NCBI GenBank assembly: GCA_902786665.1
Contig: CADADN010000017.1
Span: 1-57,584, forward strand
Reading direction: 5' to 3'
Source: an uncultured Prevotellaceae bacterium
GTDB taxonomy: Bacteria > Bacteroidota > Bacteroidia > Bacteroidales > Bacteroidaceae
DNA length: 57,584 nucleotides
Every line of letters begins with the position of its first letter. Within the stretch, counting starts at the first letter, position 1. The position numbers and the translations under genes were made by a program. The notes beneath the pieces are model-generated. The model had not been told where the DNA came from. It saw only the letters and a list, made by a program, of their open reading frames with translations, and ran no database searches. Positions 32,382 through 40,871 of this stretch are shown in pieces.

Positions 32382-34922
32382 ATGCGTAAACTAGCTTACT
32401 TCCTCCTCGCCGTGCTCTTGCCGCTGCCGGCCATGGCGGACCATTGGACCATCAATTTCAGCGGCAACAACACGTCGTCCGACTACAAGACCTATGACTC
32501 CCCCATCACTTTGGGGGCTAATGACACGGTGGATGTCTATATGGCCAGATATGCCTATTTCAACTCCGTTGTCAAGGGCACCGGGACGCTCATGCTCTAT
32601 GCCGGTGGCGAGCGATGCTACCTCGGTACGGCGAAGGGAGCCAACTGGCCCAACTGGACGGGTTACACCGGCGACGTGCACGTGTGGCCCTATACCTCCA
32701 ACTCCTCCTCCGCCGGGTTCTTCGGCGTGGTGATGGCGCATGGTGGCAAGGCCTTCTCCGCCGAGGACATCGAGGGCGGTCTGCAGTCGGGCAAGGTGAA
32801 CATCTCGATGCAGAACAACCATGTGACGCTGCACAAGGGCGCCACCCTGTGCTGTGAGGCGCACACCACCGGCAGCGGATTCCGTCTGGGCGAATTGAAT
32901 GCCGAGGAAGGTTCTGTCATCCAAGGTTATATGAAAAAAGGCACTCGCCCCGCGTATTTCCTATTGGGATGCATGGGCACAGATGCCACCTTGGCAGGCA
33001 CCATCGCCCCTCCCGATTTCAGCGACACCCACCTGGTGGGCATCATCAAGGAGGGTTCCGGCACCTATACCATCACCGGCAACAGGAACTACATCAGCGG
33101 TGCGTTGCGCATCCTTGACGGCAAGGTGATGGTGATGAACGACGTCTTCGAGGCAGAGCAACACAAACTGCGCGGGGCGACGGGAGGAAGGCCCAATGCC
33201 TTGGAAGCCATCGTCTTCGTCTTTGAGAAAGGACTGTTGGGCGGCATTGGCAGCGTTGGCGGCACCATTGACAATTACGGTGTGGTAGCTCCGGGTAGCG
33301 ACGGCGTGGGACAGTTGACCATCAAGGACTTTGCCAAGGGCAAGGATGCCAACCTGTTTGTGCGGCCTGCTTCCATCCTCAGGATGGAAATCGGCGCCGG
33401 GGGAGCGCATGACTTCTTGGACGTCGGTGGCACTGTGAAATATTACAACATCATGCAAGACTTCTCCACTTCCGACAAGATGCCCGTGGTGGAACTGGTG
33501 CTTTCAGAGGACTTCGATGGCAACGTCGGCGACGAGTTTGTCTTGGTCAAGGCCAAGAGCAAGACCAGTCAGGCAGGGGAGTGGTCGTTCGACCTGAAGA
33601 AGCCGGGAAGATACACCTGGGCGCTCGATGAGCGTGAGACGGAAGAGGGCTACGAGGTGGTAGCCCGCATCGTCTCCCTTGAGGATGACGATACCGGTGG
33701 TGACGACAATCCCGACGACAACCCTGATGACGACCAGCACATGGGACCCTTCTATGACGACGGCATCAGCGATGCCTCCGATGCCACTACGCTGCGCGAA
33801 TATGCGGAGAGAAGCGGCAAGCGCATCGGTACGGCCATCTCTACGTGGAAGACCAATTTGAACAATGAAAACCTCGCCGAGACCAAGGAAGTGGCGAAGC
33901 AATTCAACCTCCTCGTGGCAGAGAATGAGATGAAGTTCGACGCCCTCGAACCTTCACGCGGCCAATTCAGTTATGGTGGCGCCGACGTCCTTGCCAACTT
34001 CGCACAAAAGCATCAGGTGTACCTGCGCGGCCACACCCTCGTATGGCATTCCCAACTGCCCGAGTGGGTCTCTTCCGACGGAAAGAAGAACGACAAGAAC
34101 TGGAGTCGGCAGGAAGCCTTGGACATCATGAAAAATCACATCACCAACGTGATGCGACACTACAAGGGGAAAGTGAAGGAATGGGACGTGGTGAACGAGT
34201 GCCTCGACGACGACCAGACCACCGTGCGCACCGACCCCTCAGCCTACGACCTTCGACAAAGCGTGTGGCGCCTAGCCATCGGCGACGACTATGTGGACTC
34301 CGCGTTCGTCTATGCCCATAGGGCCGACCCCGATGCCTTGCTCTTCCTCAACGATTACGGCGTGGAGTTGCAGGGCAAGGCGAAGTCGGTGGCTTTCTAC
34401 AACCTCGCCATACGGTTGAAGAACGCCGGCATCCCCATCGACGGTGTGGGACTGCAATGCCATTTCTCCGTAGGTGACGTGGACTCGGTGAAACTGGAGA
34501 GAACCGTCCGCAAGTTCGCTGACGCAGGACTGCAATGCATCATCACCGAACTCGACATGGGTATTCCAAACACAACGGCCAGCAACCTGGAGGAACAGGC
34601 GCGCAACTACCGTGTCATCACCGACATCGTGCTCAACAATGACAACTGCCCAAGTCTTGTCATTTGGGGACTGAAAGACAACGACAGCTGGAGAAGCGAC
34701 TCCAACCCTCTGCTATACACCTCGGGACTGGGCAAGAAACCTGCTTTCTATGCCGTGCGCTCGGCACTCAGACACAGATGGCTCACCGATGTGCCTCAGA
34801 TTCAAGCTGCGCCGATTGTCGACCCAGGTCCACTCTACGACCTCTCCGGACGGCGTGTCAGCACGCAGCATCCCAAGCCTGGCATCTATATCCAGGCAGG
34901 AAAGAAGATTTTTGTCAAGTGA
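32382..34922 (+). CDS. Endo-1,4-beta-xylanase, GH10, with large N-terminal domain
   Basis: An 846-residue secreted enzyme with signal peptide (MRKLAYFLLAVLLPLPAMA). Residues about 20-430 are a Gly/Asn-rich repetitive beta structure (GTLMLYAGG, GTYTITGNRNYISGALRI, NYGVVAPGSDGVG) resembling an autotransporter-type beta-helix rather than a usual CBM. An acidic Asp-rich linker follows (about 440-455). The GH10 barrel runs from about 465 to 800: acid/base E606 in DVVNECLDD and nucleophile E723 in IITELDMG. The tail is YDLSGRRV...GIYIQAGKKIFVK. It cleaves the xylan backbone. Gene order places it directly after the double GH43 debrancher. Confidence 0.92.
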   Translation: MRKLAYFLLAVLLPLPAMADHWTINFSGNNTSSDYKTYDSPITLGANDTVDVYMARYAYFNSVVKGTGTLMLYAGGERCYLGTAKGANWPNWTGYTGDVHVWPYTSNSSSAGFFGVVMAHGGKAFSAEDIEGGLQSGKVNISMQNNHVTLHKGATLCCEAHTTGSGFRLGELNAEEGSVIQGYMKKGTRPAYFLLGCMGTDATLAGTIAPPDFSDTHLVGIIKEGSGTYTITGNRNYISGALRILDGKVMVMNDVFEAEQHKLRGATGGRPNALEAIVFVFEKGLLGGIGSVGGTIDNYGVVAPGSDGVGQLTIKDFAKGKDANLFVRPASILRMEIGAGGAHDFLDVGGTVKYYNIMQDFSTSDKMPVVELVLSEDFDGNVGDEFVLVKAKSKTSQAGEWSFDLKKPGRYTWALDERETEEGYEVVARIVSLEDDDTGGDDNPDDNPDDDQHMGPFYDDGISDASDATTLREYAERSGKRIGTAISTWKTNLNNENLAETKEVAKQFNLLVAENEMKFDALEPSRGQFSYGGADVLANFAQKHQVYLRGHTLVWHSQLPEWVSSDGKKNDKNWSRQEALDIMKNHITNVMRHYKGKVKEWDVVNECLDDDQTTVRTDPSAYDLRQSVWRLAIGDDYVDSAFVYAHRADPDALLFLNDYGVELQGKAKSVAFYNLAIRLKNAGIPIDGVGLQCHFSVGDVDSVKLERTVRKFADAGLQCIITELDMGIPNTTASNLEEQARNYRVITDIVLNNDNCPSLVIWGLKDNDSWRSDSNPLLYTSGLGKKPAFYAVRSALRHRWLTDVPQIQAAPIVDPGPLYDLSGRRVSTQHPKPGIYIQAGKKIFVK

Positions 34923-34959
34923 AAATGAAGGCAGTGGCTGATGTCGACGGCTGTTGTTA

Positions 34960-34978
34960 GCAGCGGCAAAACCGCTGC
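34960..34978. repeat. GCAGCGG-CAAAA-CCGCTGC hairpin, second copy of a dispersed motif
   Basis: A 7-bp perfect stem around CAAAA followed by a G-rich ACGGAGAACGGAG. The same layout (GCTGCGG-CAAAA-CCGCAGC then GCGGGGAACGGG) is at 8133-8172. The stem bases covary between the copies. Confidence 0.65.
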
Positions 34979-35063
34979 CTACGGAGAACGGAGCACACTG
35001 GGTGATAAGAAAACACAGCAAACTTGGAATGCTTGGAGTAATCTGAGAACAAGGAATACCAAG

Positions 35064-35097
35064 AGCCCCTGCTCACCATTAGCGGTGAGCAGGGGCT
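35064..35097. terminator. Bidirectional terminator between xylanase and nagB
   Basis: A perfect 14-bp inverted repeat (AGCCCCTGCTCACC / GGTGAGCAGGGGCT) with a six-base loop, lying between converging genes. Confidence 0.85.
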
Positions 35098-35123
35098 TGC
35101 TATTGGAGGGAAAAGGAGAGGGA

Positions 35124-35918
35124 TTAGATGAGGTTGTCCTTCTCGATGTCCTTGAAATATCTGTATGTGCCGACCTTGAGCTCGTCGGTGGCCGGTTCGT
35201 CGCATACGATGATGCCGTGCTCGTGCATCTGCAGTGCGCTGATGGTCCACATGTGGTTGACGCTTCCCTCTACGGCAGCCTGCAATGCGCGAGCCTTGTG
35301 GTGTCCGTTGACGAGAATCATCACTTCGCGTGCTGCCATCACTGTGCCTACGCCCACGGTGAGAGCCAACTTCGGCACCTTGTTGATGTCGTTGTCGAAG
35401 AAGCGGGAGTTGGCGATGATGGTGTCGGTGGTGAGGGTTTTCACACGAGTCTTTGAAGAGAGTGAGGAACCCGGCTCGTTGAATGCGATGTGTCCGTCGG
35501 GACCGATGCCTCCGATGAAGAGGTCGATGCCTCCGGCCTCGGCGATCATCTTCTCATAGTTGGCGCACTCGGCAGCAAGGTCTTCTGCATTTCCGTTGAG
35601 GATGTGGATGTTCTCCTTCGGGCAGTCGATGTGGTCGAAGAGGTTGCGTGCCATGAATGAGTGGTAGCTCTCGGGATGGTCCTCGGCGAGGTTGACATAC
35701 TCGTCCATGTTGAATGTGAGTACGTTCTTGAACGACACCCTGCCTTCCTTGTTGGCTTTCACCAATTCTGCATACATTCCTTCTGGTGATGAGCCGGTGG
35801 GGAGTCCTAGCACGAAGGGTTTCTCTGGTGTGGGTCCGAAAGCATTGATTTTCTCAATCACATGTTCGGCAGCCCATTTCGACATTTTCTGATAGTCGCT
35901 TTCAATAATAAGTCTCAT
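35124..35918 (-). CDS. nagB: Glucosamine-6-phosphate deaminase
   Basis: A 264-residue enzyme that converts glucosamine-6-phosphate to fructose-6-phosphate and ammonia in the cytoplasm. The catalytic residues fall at the same numbers as in the E. coli enzyme: D72 (NMDEY), D141 and H143 (GPDGHIAF), E148 (NEPG). The [13 protein letters not shown] phosphate-binding stretch is intact. The length is standard. It is a single-gene unit pointing left, with a promoter near 36037 and a predicted small RNA just upstream in the same orientation. Confidence 0.96.
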   Translation of the reverse strand: MRLIIESDYQKMSKWAAEHVIEKINAFGPTPEKPFVLGLPTGSSPEGMYAELVKANKEGRVSFKNVLTFNMDEYVNLAEDHPESYHSFMARNLFDHIDCPKENIHILNGNAEDLAAECANYEKMIAEAGGIDLFIGGIGPDGHIAFNEPGSSLSSKTRVKTLTTDTIIANSRFFDNDINKVPKLALTVGVGTVMAAREVMILVNGHHKARALQAAVEGSVNHMWTISALQMHEHGIIVCDEPATDELKVGTYRYFKDIEKDNLI

Positions 35919-36036
35919 GGTCTTTTTGGTTTGTAAATGATGGGTTATTTGGAATTCGTTTTGTCATTGTGTAAGCAAACACTTGCTTTTGTTGACTTTT
36001 TGTCATTTGTTTTGTGTTTTGTCTTACATTATTCTG

Positions 36037-36044
36037 CAAAAGTA
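36037..36044 (-). promoter_or_regulatory. -7 promoter box TACTTTTG for nagB
   Basis: Reads TACTTTTG on the minus strand, about 118 bp upstream of the nagB start; the leader would be about 110 nt. A CAA at 36062 gives a 17-bp spacer. Confidence 0.55.
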
Positions 36045-36131
36045 ATCATTTCTTACGAAACCAAGAAGAAATTATTATTTTTTTTGATTTTTTTTTGTAG
36101 GACGTGAGGGAGGGGCAGGGTGGGGGATATG

Positions 36132-36229
36132 AAAAAAAATCCCGACGTCACGTCGGGATTTTTCCTTCTTGATTGTTCTAGAGCTTGTTCTTATGTAGTT
36201 TTTGGTCTTTGAAAATCGTTGTTAGTTAG
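36132..36229 (-). ncRNA. Candidate small RNA upstream of nagB
   Basis: A predicted transcript of about 98 nt on the minus strand. It is bounded by the perfect promoter at 36235-36266 and by an intrinsic terminator: stem arms 36136-36147 and 36151-36162 (AAAATCCCGACG / CGTCGGGATTTT), three-base loop, then eight U at 36139-36132. There is no open frame of note inside. The body (starting CATCGCTAACTAACAACG) is unstructured by eye. I cannot match it to a known RNA family. The ends are predicted from promoter and terminator, not observed. Confidence 0.65.
36135..36163 (-). terminator. Intrinsic terminator of the candidate sRNA
   Basis: A 12- to 13-bp perfect stem with loop TCA and a downstream run of A on the plus strand (36132-36139), which is eight U in the minus-strand RNA. 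Confidence 0.88.
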
Positions 36230-36234
36230 CGATG

Positions 36235-36266
36235 CAAAAGTAGACATAAAATTGATGTAAATCAAA
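36235..36266 (-). promoter_or_regulatory. Consensus promoter for the candidate sRNA
   Basis: On the minus strand TTTG (36263-36266), exactly 20 bp, TACTTTTG (36235-36242). It matches the Bacteroidota consensus completely. Confidence 0.82.
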
Positions 36267-36295
36267 AAAATGTGCTTTTAAGTCCTTAAAATCAA

Positions 36296-36309
36296 CGTAA
36301 ACGTTTGCG
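36296..36309. promoter_or_regulatory. Palindromic LacI-type operator candidate
   Basis: CGTAAACGTTTGCG has the CG-n-AA-n-CG-n-TT-n-CG layout of LacI/CcpA-type operators. It is centred about 36 bp upstream of the sRNA promoter's -33 element. No LacI-family gene is in the window. The rest of this gap (36310-36484) holds the GC-rich hairpin repeat at 36391-36410 and no gene. Confidence 0.35.
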
Positions 36310-36390
36310 TTTGACGTCTGCCGAAATGGTGTCTTCAATAAGATGTTTCAGGTATGAATACCGTGGTCAGGTAAGGCCAAAAGATATTAG

Positions 36391-36440
36391 CCCGGGGCGT
36401 TTGCCCCAGGCTGATTGTTCGTTGGCATTACATGCCGCCT
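36391..36440. repeat. Two-hairpin GC-rich intergenic repeat
   Basis: CCGGGGC-GTTT-GCCCCAGG followed by GGCATTACATGCC. The layout and first hairpin resemble positions 29-73 at the window's left end. Confidence 0.5.
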
Positions 36441-36484
36441 GAATATTAATATGCTTGCAAACTTCAGTATGAATGAAGCATAGC

Positions 36485-37729
36485 TCATTTGTTTTCTTCG
36501 TTTTCCTCCCTCATCAACTCCTGCTCATGTTGTGTGAAGGAGTTGTCGGTGGGTTTCCAAGCCGGGTCGGGTATGTACCACCATTGCGACTCGAAATACC
36601 GGCGCAGTTTGGCGTTTTTGAACACATATCCGCGATGTGCGTACGGGAGGTTGTGATTGACACGTTTGGCAAACGCCACAGCTTTTTCTTCCGTGCCTTC
36701 CGCAGGGAAGTATCTGATGAGTTCTCCGCCCCATGTCAACATGCTCATATAGGTGTCACCACTATCATAATAGGTGGGAATGGGTTTATTGCCCCATTCT
36801 ACAAGATAGGTGAGCACGTCGGCAGACTCGATGTTCATGTTTGTCTTTGGTCGGAAATTGTTGCCGTGCCACTCCAGTGTCCCGTCGCGCAGCACCACCT
36901 CGGTGACAGTGGATCTTCCGTCGAAGTCGTTGGTTTCCAACACACGCGTCTTCCCCTTCCCCTCTGTCACTTGGAATTTGGCTCCCGTGAAAGGAGTGTT
37001 ATCGATGATGAAATGCTTGGTGCATTTCGGGGCGCGGATGCGAAGTGTGAAGTCATCAATCTGGTGGTTGGCCCATCTCATGGCAGGAAGCAGCCAATAT
37101 GGAATATCGAAAGCCCTTCCCACGCCGAACGACATGCGGTAGGCATAGGTGTGGCGTACGGTGTTCAATCCTTTGTTGAAATGGGCGTTGAAATAATAGG
37201 CGTATGCATGGGTGGCATATTCGTCGGTCTTGTCGTTGTGGAGTCGCTCGCTATCCTCCTCGTCGAATTTCCATTGATTGAGGTCAATGGGAACATAGTA
37301 TTGCCCTTTCTGCCTTGCATCCTTCATCTCCTTGGGCATGTATTCGTCGTCGAAGGTCTCGGCGAACACCAGTCCGTTGCGGTAGTTGAGCGTCTGGCCG
37401 TTCATCACCACGGAGAAATCACTGATGTAGGGATGTGCTCCACTGAGTTTGACGGGTTCGCCGTCGTTGTAGGGCGCATTGGCCTCGAAGCCCATCGTCA
37501 CATCCTTGGCTTGACCGTTGTTCATGAATTGATAGTCAACCTCTACATAGGCCATCCCGTTATCGCTGAGGGTGATGGTGAGCACCTCTTTCTTAATGGC
37601 GATGTCTGTTTCCTGCAGTGGTTCCAAGTGGCTTCCGTTGACGTAGTATACGCCATCGTTGGCTTTTGCAGTGAAGGGCATCAGAGAGATGATGGCGGCT
37701 GCCATGAGGTTTTTAATGGTTGTTGTCAT
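36485..37729 (-). CDS. Secreted YARHG-domain protein
   Basis: A 414-residue protein with signal peptide (MTTTIKNLMAAAIISLMPFTAKA). Residues about 25-330 are a beta-rich region (VLTITLSDNGMAYVEVDYQF, HTYAYRMSFGVGRAFDIPYW) resembling DUF4424-type proteins. Residues about 355-400 are a YARHG extracellular domain (LPYAHRGYVFKNAKLRRYF, then SQWWYIPDP), with the eponymous motif reading YAHRG here. The function is unknown; YARHG domains are thought to act outside the cytoplasm. It is the last gene of a minus-strand operon, 44 bp after the aldo/keto reductase. Confidence 0.82.
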   Translation of the reverse strand: MTTTIKNLMAAAIISLMPFTAKANDGVYYVNGSHLEPLQETDIAIKKEVLTITLSDNGMAYVEVDYQFMNNGQAKDVTMGFEANAPYNDGEPVKLSGAHPYISDFSVVMNGQTLNYRNGLVFAETFDDEYMPKEMKDARQKGQYYVPIDLNQWKFDEEDSERLHNDKTDEYATHAYAYYFNAHFNKGLNTVRHTYAYRMSFGVGRAFDIPYWLLPAMRWANHQIDDFTLRIRAPKCTKHFIIDNTPFTGAKFQVTEGKGKTRVLETNDFDGRSTVTEVVLRDGTLEWHGNNFRPKTNMNIESADVLTYLVEWGNKPIPTYYDSGDTYMSMLTWGGELIRYFPAEGTEEKAVAFAKRVNHNLPYAHRGYVFKNAKLRRYFESQWWYIPDPAWKPTDNSFTQHEQELMREENEENK

Positions 37730-37773
37730 AGTTTTTTCTTTTTGTTGGAATTGTGGTAGTTATGCGAAACTTC

Positions 37774-38745
37774 TTACAAAATCTCTTCGAAAGGAGCAGC
37801 GCTGATGCATTTGAGGTTTTTCTCCAGTTGTGCTACGGAACTGGCACCAACTAGCACGCTGGTGACGGCTTTCTGATGGAGCACCCATGCCAGCGCCATC
37901 CCGGCGAGTGTCTCCCCTCGGTTTTCTGCCACTTCGTTGTAGTGGCGCAGGCGTTGGAGGAGTTCGGGAGTGAGCATCGATTCCTTGAGGAACTTTCCTT
38001 TCGACATGCGTGAGTCGGCAGGGATGCCGTTCAAGTAGCGGTCGGTGAGCAGTCCCTGTGCCAGTGGTGAGAAGGAGATGAATCCTATGCCCTCTTCTGC
38101 ACAGAAGTCGAGAATGCCCTCTTCCTGAGGTTCGCGGTCGAGCATGTTCAGTTTTCCCTGGTAGATGAGCAGAGGGACGTCGCGCTCCTTCAGGTATTTT
38201 GCTGCGAATCGAGTGGCTTCGAGTGGCCATCGTGATATGCCGACGTAGAGAGCTTTCCCAGCCCTTACGATGTCGACGAGTGCCTGCAAGGTCTCCTCCA
38301 TCGGTGTGTCGGGGTCGAAGCGGTGGCTGTAGAAGAGGTCGACATAGTCGATTTTCATGCGTTTCAGGCTTTGGTCGAGCGATGCCATGAGATATTTCCG
38401 CGACCCCCACTCGCCGTAGGGGCCGGGCCACATGTCGTATCCTGCCTTCGACGAGATGAAGAGTTCGTCGCGGTAGGGGCGGAAATCCTCCTCCATGAGT
38501 CGTCCCATCGTCTCCTCGGCAGAGCCGTACACGGGGCCGTAGTTGTTGGCCAGGTCGAAGTGTGTGATGCCATGGTCGAAGGCGTAGTGTGTTATTTCGC
38601 GGCTGCGCTCGTAGGGGTCCACGCTGCCGAAGTTGTGCCAGAAGCCGAGGCTCACCTTTGGGAGCAACACGCCGGAGCGGCCGCAACGTTGGTATTCCAT
38701 TCCGTTATCATAACGGTTCTTGTCTGCAAAATACATTTCTTTCAT
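37774..38745 (-). CDS. Aldo/keto reductase (YghZ-like)
   Basis: A 323-residue NADPH-dependent reductase of the AKR superfamily. The catalytic residues visible are D64 and Y69 (FDLANNYG) and K100 (ISSKAGYD), with a His in the FYSHRFD segment. The stretch PGPYGEWGSRKYL is characteristic of the L-glyceraldehyde-3-phosphate reductase (YghZ/Gpr) subgroup, which detoxifies aldehydes including methylglyoxal. The start overlaps the preceding stop by 4 bp (38742-38745), so it is translationally coupled to the AAA-ATPase-like gene. Confidence 0.9.
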   Translation of the reverse strand: MKEMYFADKNRYDNGMEYQRCGRSGVLLPKVSLGFWHNFGSVDPYERSREITHYAFDHGITHFDLANNYGPVYGSAEETMGRLMEEDFRPYRDELFISSKAGYDMWPGPYGEWGSRKYLMASLDQSLKRMKIDYVDLFYSHRFDPDTPMEETLQALVDIVRAGKALYVGISRWPLEATRFAAKYLKERDVPLLIYQGKLNMLDREPQEEGILDFCAEEGIGFISFSPLAQGLLTDRYLNGIPADSRMSKGKFLKESMLTPELLQRLRHYNEVAENRGETLAGMALAWVLHQKAVTSVLVGASSVAQLEKNLKCISAAPFEEIL

Positions 38746-40514
38746 AGGGTAGGGGATGTTTTATCTTTTTGTATTTTTGATGCTGATGGATCGACGATGC
38801 CCAGCCGTTCCAACTCATATCCCTTGATTTGCAGGATGAGCAGGTGTAGCTGTGTTTGACCTACCAATTGCTTCACCTTCGGCCCTTCGGCGTACTGGCG
38901 TATCTGTTCCTCCGCCTCGTTCCACTGCTTTTCCGCCTCCGCTTTCGTGGCATCGGTCTTGAGGTATTTCAGTTCGAGGATGTAGCTGTGCGCCACCATG
39001 GGGTAGTGTGAGTGGTCGGGCATGAGGAAGAAGTCGCAGTAGCCGTGGTTCAGCTCCATCTCCGGTGCCACGAGGTAGTAGGGGTTGAGTGTCAGGTAGG
39101 CGTTCATGAATCCCTGCAAGTTGCGCTCGCCCTCCATCAGCTGTCTCACGCTCGTCGTCTCGCGGTAGGCGGTGGCGATGGCTTCCAGCATGGGTCGCCA
39201 TTCGCCGCGCAGGGCGGCACCGTCGAACACCTCGTTCAGCAGAGTGACATCCACCTTGGCGATGGCCTGGTATTCTCGCAGCAGCCAGTCGTAGTACTGC
39301 CTGCGCACGTTGTTGTTGGGGATGACGAGTTTCAGGCTGGCGCCAATGATGTCTCCTATGGTGAGCATGCCATAGTAGAAGAGCAGGCTGATGAAGTTCT
39401 CTCGGTCGGCGAGCCGGCTGGCGTCGAACGACTCCTGCAGCCGACTGACGATGAATCCCTTCTCCGCCACCTGGTGGATGATGCCTCTCCGGTAGTTGTC
39501 GAGTGTGTCGAGCTGGATGAGTTTCCTCATCTTGGCATAGTCGGTCCTTGTGTTGGGGTCGATCATCTCCTCCGGGCTCGCTCCTGTCTGCATCACGCGG
39601 TTGAGGTAGTAGAGCACCATGTCGCAGTTGAACATCTTCGGGTCTCGTTTGAGGGCACTCTTCGAGAAGCAGTAGCCGTCATACCAAGGCTTCATCTCGG
39701 CGAGCAGCTCCTCCTCCGTGTGCCCTGCAAGTCTCCCCGCCTCCTTGTAGTAGCGTATCATCCCCCGCACGTCCTCCTCGGAGAAACCGAGCATCATGTT
39801 GAACTCCGCCCTTGTGGAGATGTTGGATGCGATGTTGAACCCCGAGGTGAGGTCATCCATCGTGACGGGCGAGACGCCCATCATGAGGATGCGAGAGAAT
39901 GTGGGCTTGTATTGCTTGAAGGTGTCGCGGTAGAAGCCGTAAGCGTGGGTGAGCCCGTGGTAGATGGCCTCGCCCTCCTCGTTGAGCACGGTGTTGGTGA
40001 AGTTGTCGTACTCGTCGATGATGAGGTAGAGTGGATGACCGAAGTATTTCGCCTTGGCGTTGATGTAAGTCAGCTTCGTCCGAGAAGACTTGAGGTTGAC
40101 CACATCCTCTTCAAACCCTTCCTCATAGAACCGTGCATACCTATGGGCAAACTCATTGAGCATAACTTGGCAATATTCCTCGAAATTGCTCTCCAGCACG
40201 TCTGACGTGCCGCCAATCGCAGAGAAGTCGAGATACAGGATTTGGAACTTTCCCCGCTCCCTTGTGGGATGGTCTGCAATCCACAGTCCCTCGAAGAGCT
40301 CTTGGAAGTTGTCGCGCTCGTTGATGTCGTAGTAGGCACGGAGCATGCTCAGGAAGATGCTCTTGCCAAAGCGGCGTGGACGGACGAGGAACAGGAAATT
40401 GTCGGTGTCCTCCATCACAGGGAGGTACTTTGTCTTGTCGACGAAGTATTTGCCCTCGCGCCTCAGTTGCTTGAAGTCGGAGATGCCGTAAGGTAGTAGC
40501 TTTACAGGTGCCAT
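38742..40514 (-). CDS. AAA-ATPase-like / PD-(D/E)XK nuclease-family protein
   Basis: A 590-residue protein of a multi-copy Bacteroidota family. Residues 5-220 are the AAA-ATPase-like domain (PF09820 type): LPYGISDFKQLRREGKYFVD, the P-loop RPRRFGKS at residues 45-52, and Walker B-like LYLIIDEYDN near residue 167. The C-terminal part (about 480-590) resembles the PD-(D/E)XK superfamily (MELNHGYCDFFLMP, then SYILELKYLK, giving D...E-x-K). Its biological role is unsettled; a defence or regulatory role has been suggested for relatives. It starts a three-gene operon. Confidence 0.88.
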   Translation of the reverse strand: MAPVKLLPYGISDFKQLRREGKYFVDKTKYLPVMEDTDNFLFLVRPRRFGKSIFLSMLRAYYDINERDNFQELFEGLWIADHPTRERGKFQILYLDFSAIGGTSDVLESNFEEYCQVMLNEFAHRYARFYEEGFEEDVVNLKSSRTKLTYINAKAKYFGHPLYLIIDEYDNFTNTVLNEEGEAIYHGLTHAYGFYRDTFKQYKPTFSRILMMGVSPVTMDDLTSGFNIASNISTRAEFNMMLGFSEEDVRGMIRYYKEAGRLAGHTEEELLAEMKPWYDGYCFSKSALKRDPKMFNCDMVLYYLNRVMQTGASPEEMIDPNTRTDYAKMRKLIQLDTLDNYRRGIIHQVAEKGFIVSRLQESFDASRLADRENFISLLFYYGMLTIGDIIGASLKLVIPNNNVRRQYYDWLLREYQAIAKVDVTLLNEVFDGAALRGEWRPMLEAIATAYRETTSVRQLMEGERNLQGFMNAYLTLNPYYLVAPEMELNHGYCDFFLMPDHSHYPMVAHSYILELKYLKTDATKAEAEKQWNEAEEQIRQYAEGPKVKQLVGQTQLHLLILQIKGYELERLGIVDPSASKIQKDKTSPTL

Positions 40515-40871
40515 CGTTTGCTCGTTTTGGTATTGACGATGCGAAGATAATCATTCTTGGTGACATCTCCAAATTTTAGCCCCGACAAGACAATAAAATA
40601 ACTCAACTTTCGCAAGTAATGGAAAATGAGGTGTGAAGAGGTCACCTGAAAGTTGAGCGAAAGCTGAACTTGTGAAACTTCAGTTTCGTACAAAAGCGGG
40701 GTGTATGGTTTATGGTATGAAGAAAAATGTTGAATGTTAAAAAAAACATTCTGAATTGTTTTGTGTTTTCCTGTGAAATCACTAATTTTACCCCAAATTT
40801 GCCAAAACGCATCGTATGAGGCCCTGTTGTCTTCTTTGATGAGGCTTCTTACGTTATGAAAAAACCTAATT
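40515..40871. other. AT-rich divergent intergenic region
   Basis: A 357-bp gap between the AAA-ATPase-like gene (minus) and hflX (plus). A near-consensus minus-strand -7 box (TATCTTCG, 40542-40549) serves the left gene. A TAATTTTA around 40786 is a weak candidate for hflX. An open frame runs antisense through part of it, but its composition and lack of motifs make it an unlikely gene. I see no hairpin of note. Confidence 0.45.

Noticed and set aside
36473-37759. Long plus-strand open frame (428 codons) opposite the YARHG gene
   Set aside because: The minus-strand gene has a signal peptide and a recognisable domain; the plus-strand frame has odd composition and no motif.
39012-40205. Plus-strand open frame (397 codons) in the AAA-ATPase-like gene
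   Set aside because: Opposite a gene with clear P-loop and nuclease-like motifs; the alternative translation is His/Val/Glu-rich without domains.
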